A DNA stretch of 64,000 bases from Piliocolobus tephrosceles. Its lineage: Eukaryota; Chordata; Mammalia; Primates; Cercopithecidae. A program made the translations under genes and the position numbers. The stretch is from NCBI RefSeq assembly GCF_002776525.5, contig NC_045434.1, forward strand, positions 115,674,150 through 115,738,149, given 5' to 3'. Numbering within the stretch: position 1 is the first letter of the stretch; every line of letters begins with the position of its first letter. Under the pieces are notes generated by a model that made no database searches, was not told where the DNA came from, and was given only the letters and a program-made list of their open reading frames with translations. Below, piece by piece: positions 58,285 to 64,000 of this stretch.

Positions 58285-58700
58285 CTTCATACTCTGTAAC
58301 CATTCAGAGAGCTCTATTTACATATGTATATATATATATTTTCCAGTCATCCTTGTCATCAATTGCCAATTACCGTTCATTCAATCTTTGAACAATTAGC
58401 AAAGACGTTAGCCACTGTTTGCAAGTATATCTGGGGATCCATAACTCTCACAAAGATATATTCAAGACAAAATAATCAACCAAGCACATTTCTTGGAGTT
58501 CTGCCTAGGGGAGGGATTCGCCATCATCATTACCCTTCAGGGCTATCATGCAGTTGTACCACAAGGCTGCCAACATCTATTTTTGCATAGCACACGTTTT
58601 TATCTATAAACTGGGGCTGAACATATTTTTGTCAGTCAAATGAAAATAGGAAACTACATGAGAACCCACAGTGCAGGCTGAAAGGTAGAAGGCAATGTAG
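58285..58700 (-). pseudogene. ERV-L RNase H remnant
   Basis: The segment complementary to 58500-58620 carries the RNase H region of ERV-L pol, with plus-strand landmarks CCTAGGGGAGGGATTCGCC at 58504 and TAAACTGGGGCTG at 58608. A TA run at 58325-58340 has expanded inside it. The upstream reverse transcriptase is missing, so this domain begins abruptly near 58700. Confidence 0.75.
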
Positions 58701-58709
58701 CAGTGCTGT

Positions 58710-58880
58710 AGACTCATTTCATATAGATTTAAGCCAAAACTCCCCTGATGATTGACCTCCATAAGCTCTTACTGTGACTGGTAAACCACAGTGAAATTTT
58801 TGATCTTTAGGAATTAATATCAGGGCAGATCCTGTGTTTGGTAATTATCCTAAATTCTGACAATTTCCCTACTCCAATGC
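58710..58880 (-). pseudogene. ERV-L protease remnant
   Basis: The segment complementary to 58740-58870 matches the late protease part that precedes reverse transcriptase in ERV-L. Landmarks on the plus strand are CATAAGCTCTTACTGTGACTGG (58761) and CAGGGCAGATCCTGTGTTTGG (58820). It is followed (on minus) within about 25 bases by text from just before RNase H, which places a large deletion here. Confidence 0.65.
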
Positions 58881-58899
58881 AAGGACTCTGGGAAAGTCT

Positions 58900-60150
58900 T
58901 CAGAGGTCACATCAGGGAAAGTCAGGAGGAAGGATAAAATATTTTGGCTTTGTAGCATGATCCATCCTCTAAGGGAACAAACCACCCTTTCATTCAAAGT
59001 GCTCTGGGCCAATGAAATGACATAATCAGGAATCTGGTTGAGGAACCAAACCTATCATGATAATTCAAGTCAGACTTCTGCTTATCAGTCCTAGAGCTAT
59101 TCAACTAACACACATCAGAAATATCTTTAATAGGCTATCCACATAGGGCAACATGACCCAATAGTCAATGCCAAATATGTCTTCAGATAAAACTTTTTAG
59201 ATTACTGCAACTATGTGTCCATTAACAGCACCTATGTGTCTTTGATAATTTGAAGTCCTCACTTGGCTGTAGCCACCTTGAGATCTCATCATCTCTATTG
59301 CAGAAAGGGACCTTTCCCACAATGGTGGTATTACTCATTTTCATTTCTAGGTCACAGGGAACAAATATAGCAATGTTCTTCAAGAATAAAGAGCTTTAAC
59401 ACAAATCTTCAAACCTCCCCTCCTGAATGTTCTGATGACTTTTATGAAGGAGGAGTATCTTCTCTAATAGACTCTTCAAGAGAATATATTGAGAGGATAG
59501 CAGGCAACTTTTACATAATAAATTCAGTCTTTCATTTAAATTTCCCTAAATCTTTGGACAACTTCCTCTATTGTGCACCCAGAAAGTTCTGGCATTTCAG
59601 TTTCCCTATGCAGACTTCATTTGGGTCCATACGCCAGTCAACAGTAAACTTTGGAACCTCTCCTTGCTATTTGAGCTAATAGATGCAAATGAGATTCTCA
59701 TGTCAATAAATTCAACCTAATCAAATATTGTTATTTTTCCAACTGAACCCAATATCCTTAGGACCCATTTCCACATATTGTTCCCAGGCTTCTGTCTATA
59801 GAAATTGAAAAAATAGTACAATTACTTTGGTGTGTATTACAGTACCAATTGTTCATACTTTGTAATTCATCCTCTGGGGCCAATTGGTACATAAGTCTAG
59901 CTATAGGTTTAGAGGCTATGATTCTCCTGAGGAGGATAAACAGTCCCTTACAAATAGGCATTTCAAGTTCTTCGAGTAAGGGAAGCCTAACTTCCTGGGA
60001 GAGGGAAAAAGGCTACTCCCACTGTCAAATATGGTGCAATGGAATGTTGCAATTGAAGGTCCCCAGCTTCATGGAAATACGCCTCTATGTTCTCATCCCA
60101 ATTCTTAGAAATTAAGTCCTTCCCTATCAATGCCCTATATCTAACTTAAG
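58900..60150 (-). pseudogene. Probable ERV-L gag region
   Basis: By position this is the gag part of the provirus. Individual words resemble HERVL, but I could not follow a gag domain or zinc knuckle. Two overlapping frames (59758-59961 minus and 59849-60115 plus) have no certain identity. The upstream limit is a guess. Confidence 0.4.
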
Positions 60151-61560
60151 GAATCCTATGAACAGGAGAATTTGATTTGCATTATAATTTAGCTACTTGC
60201 AGGAATAGACTTTGGGTTTAGTTTAAAGAAATCTCAACCACGAAGCCATAAGAAATGAGAGTTTCTTATAGAAAATTCATAGAGGTTTTCTAATCCCTTG
60301 AACTTGAGTAGGTATGAATTTATCACCTAAGCGTATCATTTTTCCCCATGATTTTTTCACTGCACTTTATAAGCAATGAACCAACTCATTTTTAATGCTT
60401 ATTTTTACAAAACTGTTTCATGGTAGCAACCACTTGTCCTGTAGTTTTTCCCTTTCTAGGTGCTTGAATACAAGTAGCTACAGGAAATAATTTTAGATGA
60501 CTATGTCGTTCTGCTTGCCTGGACTACCAGCACAAACTTTACAAATAGAAAGAATACAAGATGAAAACTGAGGCAGGCATCGAGAATAATATATATTTGA
60601 AAAAAATAATATTTAACTGTTTTTATTCCTTTTAATAAGTGGACTACAAGGAGAAAGAGAGCTTTCTAAAGAGCAGAATACAATTGTTTACTTAATATTA
60701 CTTATCCCAATGAGCAATAGATTTATTTCTCATGAAAACAGGACACTCAGATAGACTATTGATTTGCTTCACGTGTTCTATCAACTATAGAAATCAATCT
60801 TCCAACACTAATTTTTATACCAAAATTCTGTTTCATGTCTGCATTTTTTATGTTCTCTTCGTTTAAATGCATCAAGAAAAGTAGACTTCATCTTATTTTC
60901 CAACTGATACTCAAAAGTGCTGTCTAGTCCTAGCTAAATCTAACTAGAAAAAGGGTAATCAGGAAATTTCTAAGGCACATAATGTTAAGTAAAAATGTGG
61001 ATTTCTATTCTTTTGAGTCACATAATAAGGACTTCTTTTTTTAAAATATAGCATTTAGAAGGGCCACATATTTTCAAAATTGGGGATAGTCACAAGCTAA
61101 GAGAGGGGAAAAGCAGTAACAACATTGACACCAGTCAAGAAAAGTCTTAAAAACAAACTGCTCTTTTGGCAGAAGTGTCTGTTTCATTGCTCTGAAATAA
61201 ATTTGTGTCTATTTCTGGGATGCAAAGGAAACACTTCATTACCCCCACCATGAGCCCAGATTGAGTAACTAGGTGTGTGTACATGAATTGACGGGTGGAG
61301 TACATTGAGTATTGCTCTGTTTACTGTTAAATTTCTAGGGAACATGTGAGACTTCAGTTAGGGAATCTCTGATGCAGTAAGCAGAATAAGTGAGGATGGT
61401 TTAGGACACAGAGAAATTTTGCTGCCTGTCGTTATTCTCCACTGGTTCAGAACAGAGGAAATCTGTTAGAAGCCACAGAGAAAAATTGAAGTACTAAATT
61501 TCATTTGGTTTTAAAGCTGGAAGTAAAAATAATGTGTTAGTCATACAGAGAGGAAGATTA
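60151..61560. other. AT-rich intergenic DNA or ERV-L 5' flank, no gene seen
   Basis: I found no LTR termini, primer-binding site or gene. It may include the decayed 5' part of the ERV-L copy, but nothing proves it. Confidence 0.4.
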
Positions 61561-61578
61561 TATAGAATCCAGAGTGGT

Positions 61579-61616
61579 CACATACACACACACACACACA
61601 CAGAAACACACAATAC
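61579..61616 (+). repeat. (CA)n microsatellite
   Basis: A run of about eleven CA units is followed by GAAACACACAAT. Confidence 0.9.
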
Positions 61617-61829
61617 TTGGGAGACTACTAAGGCTAATGGAGATGAAAACCACTAGGCACTGATAAAATAATATTTTTTTTCAAATTTTTAGAGATATAC
61701 AGTTCCAAGGGTTCTAAGACTGAAAAAAATTGTTTTATTCATATGTAGTCAAATTAAACGACTGGCTCAAAAAAGTTTATTTGATACAATATATTCCCCA
61801 AATATGTGGATAACAGAAATAACTGAAAA

Positions 61830-62029
61830 ATATATATACATATATATTAAATAGCATATTTATGTTATTGTATGTTATATATTATATATTATTATATATA
61901 ATATATTATATAAATTTTATATATAATATAAATTATATATGCTATATATAATATATTAGTTATATATAATATCTTATATATGTTATTATATATAATATAA
62001 TATCTTATATATATGTCATTATATATATG
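61830..62029. repeat. 200-bp AT-only self-complementary tract
   Basis: The tract is almost purely A/T with repeated TTATATATAATAT-type units that are their own reverse complements. Open frames of Ile/Tyr across it are artefacts. Confidence 0.93.
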
Positions 62030-62033
62030 TTGC

Positions 62034-62346
62034 ACAGGTACTCTGTCCAATATAGCAGCCACACATACTACGCGGCTATTGAGCACTTTTGAAATGCAGT
62101 TAGTCCAACTGAGACATAGCTAAGTGTAAAATATACATTCGATTTTAAAGACATTCCAAAAGAAATAATATTTTAAAAACTCAATAACTTTATCTGTTAC
62201 GTGTTGAAATAATATTTTGATTATGTTGGGTTAAACAAAATGTTAACATTAGCTTCATCTTTTTAACTTTACATTTTATGCAAATACTACTAAAGTTAAA
62301 ATTAAATATATGGCTCTCATTGTATTTCCACTGGACAACCCAGCCC
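62034..62346. mobile_element. Non-autonomous DNA transposon (MER-type, probably hAT)
   Basis: The ends form a diverged inverted repeat: CAGGTACTCTGTCCAATA at 62034-62051 and TTTCCACTGGACAACCCAGCCCTG near 62323-62346. The interior (GCAGCCACACATACTACGCGGCTATTGAGCACTTTTGAAATG...TTTTGATTATGTTGGGTTAAACAAAATG) is a common mammalian medium-reiterated repeat of about 340 bp. I am sure of the repeat class, not of its exact family name. Confidence 0.7.
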
Positions 62347-62395
62347 TGGAGAATAAAAAGTATATTCTGATGCCAATGATAATTTCCTTTTCACT

Positions 62396-62400
<5 letters not shown>

Positions 62401-62428
<28 letters not shown>

Positions 62429-62723
62429 GATATGGAGTCTCGCTCTGTCGCCCAGGCTGGAGTGCAGTGGTGCAATCTCAGAATCCCAGTTCACTGCAAG
62501 CTCTGCCTCCCGGGTTCACACCATTCTCCTGCCTCAGCCTCCTGAGTATCTGGGACTACAGGCGCCCACCACCACGCCCAGCTAATTCAATTTTTTTGCA
62601 TTTTTAGTAGAGACAGGGTTTCACCGTGTTAGCCAGGATGGTCTCAATCTCCTGACCTCGTGATCCACCCACCTCTGCCTCCCAAAGTGCTGGGATTACA
62701 GGCGTGAGCCACTGCGCCCGGCC
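62401..62723 (-). mobile_element. AluY with two small internal insertions
   Basis: A T-run at 62401-62428 is followed by an antisense AluY body ending CTGCGCCCGGCC. Flanks TCACTAGGGATTT (from 62391) and TCACTTGGGAATTT (62724-62737) are the target duplication. Extra bases stand at about 62481-62490 (AGAATCCCAG) and 62585-62599 (TTCAATTTTTTTGCA). Confidence 0.9.
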
Positions 62724-62737
62724 TCACTTGGGAATTT

Positions 62738-63109
62738 AAAGCAACATAAACATTATACCTAAGAAGATAGATTTGATGTGTGATTCTTCAATTCTGTCTT
62801 TCTAACCTGAAAAATATTTTCTTCAATCTTTCCTGCATTTACATTAAATTTAAAACTTCAGTATGTTCTCTGTGGAATAGATAAAAAGGATATTTTTTCT
62901 TTACATGAATTCTTTCAAAGTCTAATTGGCAAGATAGGTGAGTTTCTACTGGAAGTAGAAGCTGAAATCCTACTCCTGAATTTCCCCCATTGGGAATACT
63001 TTGAAATGTTTAGACAATAACAGTGAAATTCCCCTTGGTGGATGAAACTTAGAAAGTCTTCTATATACTATTCCTACAATCATTGTTACCACCAACACTA
63101 GCAATACTA
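62738..63109. other. AT-rich intergenic DNA, no gene seen
   Basis: I see nothing recognisable. Confidence 0.5.
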
Positions 63110-63640
63110 CCATTATTAACATTTGCTATGTACAAAATTGTTTTCTGTTATTGCTGTTGTTATTGTTGTTGTTGTTTTTGAGATGCGGTCTCACTGGGTT
63201 GCCCAGGCTGGAATGCAGTGGTGTGATCACGGCTCACTGCAGCCTCAACCTCTCTGGTTTATGCGATTCTCCTGCCTCAGTCTCCCAAGTAGCTGGTACT
63301 ACAGAGTGTGCTACCACAGGGTGTGCCACCACATCTGGTTAATTTTTGTATTTTTTGTAGCGACAGGATTTCATCATGTTGCCCAGGCTGATTTTGAACT
63401 CCTGGGCTCAAGCAATCTGTCTGCCTCAGCCTCTCAAAGTGTTGGGTTTTGGACATGAGCCACAAGGATTGGCCTCCATTAAGTATTAAGATTTTATTGT
63501 GCTAAATACTTTAGGTCCATTATCTCCAAAGAATACTCTAGACTATTAGTTCTGTTTTAAGGAAAAATAAAATGACAGCTTGAAGAATGTAAGTAATTTT
63601 TTCAAGGTTACTAACTGGTACGTAATATGGACAAGATCTA
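63110..63640 (-). mobile_element. MIR SINE split by an AluJ
   Basis: The left part at 63110-63135 (CCATTATTAACATTTGCTATGTAC) and the right part at 63490-63640 (GTGCTAAATACTTTAGGTCCATTATCTCC...AAGGTTACTAACTGG) are consecutive antisense MIR segments. The Alu at about 63140-63475 separates them. Confidence 0.65.
63140..63475 (-). mobile_element. AluJ-like (old) element
   Basis: A TTG/GTT-rich tail at 63140-63180 is followed by an antisense Alu body (GAGATGCGGTCTCACTGGGTTGCCC to ATTGGCC) with many changes and few CpGs. A GTGTGCTACCACA / GTGTGCCACCACA pair at 63306-63331 is a small internal duplication. Frames here are Alu-derived. Confidence 0.88.
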
Positions 63641-64000
63641 TCCATAAAACCTGTGTCTTTAGTGTCTTAAACAACTAATATCATTGTGGCAACAAAAATA
63701 TCTGTGATACCAAACTCTATCTTTTGAGAATAAATAACCCAATTATCAATTGTAATTATATTTCTATTATTAATATATTATCTCACATCTTATAAAACAA
63801 TGTTATATTTTATTTCTACTGTTCTATGGAATATTATTCTACTTGTTTACAATATATTTATGTAATTCTCCTACTTAATTCACTTATGCATACCAGCAGT
63901 TTGTTTTGAAGGAAGTGTTGGTAGCATCATGTTGGATACACAGTTCTTCATATACCAGGAACGGGATATTTGCCATTACAGTTCCCACTAAATTCCAACA
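63641..64000. other. AT-rich intergenic DNA, no gene seen
   Basis: I recognise nothing here up to the window end. Confidence 0.5.

Larger units (their letters stand above)
56950..60150 (-). mobile_element. ERV-L (HERVL-related) provirus interior, decayed, RT block missing
   Basis: On the minus strand the class III ERV order can be followed: a probable gag part (about 60150-58900), protease (about 58880-58710), RNase H, integrase, then a dUTPase after integrase, which is the hallmark of ERV-L. There is no envelope gene, as expected for ERV-L. The protease text passes almost directly into the segment just before RNase H near 58705-58725, so about 1 kb holding the reverse transcriptase is gone. 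Stops and frameshifts occur in every domain, and divergence from HERVL is high. It cannot produce protein. LTRs were not identified. Confidence 0.8.

Noticed and set aside
1..64000. CRISPR array, operon, phage or bacterial defence system
   Set aside because: The DNA is clearly primate (Alu, L1, MIR, MaLR). Tandem arrays present are microsatellites without spacers.
1..64000. tRNA or other structured RNA genes
   Set aside because: I found no cloverleaf with intact A and B boxes outside SINE sequences, whose promoter boxes are remnants.

Overview
The window is primate nuclear DNA, almost certainly from an Old World monkey (macaque/baboon type). It is AT-rich, dense in interspersed repeats, and holds no intact host gene that I can recognise. 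The lineage call rests on two young Alu copies (3602-3944 and 32434-32725). Both carry the cercopithecine AluYRa-style signature: 'GGCTTGAGCC' near the 5' end of the element, 'GGTTTACGCC' or its complement, and a C-rich 'CCGGATCTC' box in the minus copy. A 10-base run of N (52945-52954) inside a TTCC/TTTC repeat shows that this is a draft assembly.

Layout. Positions 1-1689 hold two L1s: a 5'-inverted (twin-primed) copy running off the left edge, and a truncated copy with a 15-bp target-site duplication. Positions 1690-9000 are mostly unique AT-rich DNA with a MaLR LTR, an AluYRa, an L1 3' end, an L2 and two MIRs. At 9216-9295 there is a perfect 26-bp-arm inverted repeat that I cannot assign. 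Positions 10200-12765 hold a decayed Tigger transposase copy split by an Alu, directly followed by a second twin-primed L1. Positions 12770-26290 are gene-desert sequence with MIR, an old LTR, an AluY, a local tandem duplication and a CpG-richer LTR-like block at 22444-22886. Positions 26290-28450 are a MER5A fragment and a minus-strand L1 split by two Alus and a TG/TA/CA microsatellite. Positions 31150-34990 are an old L1M (5' region, ORF1 and ORF2 remnants) invaded by an AluYRa and a MaLR LTR, with a 48-base A-run. Positions 36200-44960 hold simple repeats, a minus-strand L1M split by an LTR-like block and two Alus, L2 fragments, two MaLR LTRs and a 355-bp purine tract. Positions 48110-49410 are a minus L1M with an Alu. 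Positions 50180-51290 are L2. Positions 52855-53802 hold the gapped STR, an Alu and a MaLR LTR. Positions 56950-60150 are a decayed minus-strand ERV-L provirus interior with protease, RNase H, integrase and the dUTPase that marks ERV-L, but no recognisable reverse transcriptase. Positions 61570-63640 hold CA and AT-rich repeats, a non-autonomous DNA transposon, an AluY, and a MIR split by an old Alu.

Nothing here works together as a host gene system. The short open frames are chance frames, or frames inside L1 ORF2, Alu, Tigger or ERV-L. I found no CRISPR, operon, tRNA or rRNA, and no convincing previously undescribed system. The most useful second looks are the 9216 hairpin, the ERV-L with a missing RT block, the unassigned LTR-like blocks, and the two twin-priming junctions. 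Family names come from recall of consensus sequences, not from a database search.
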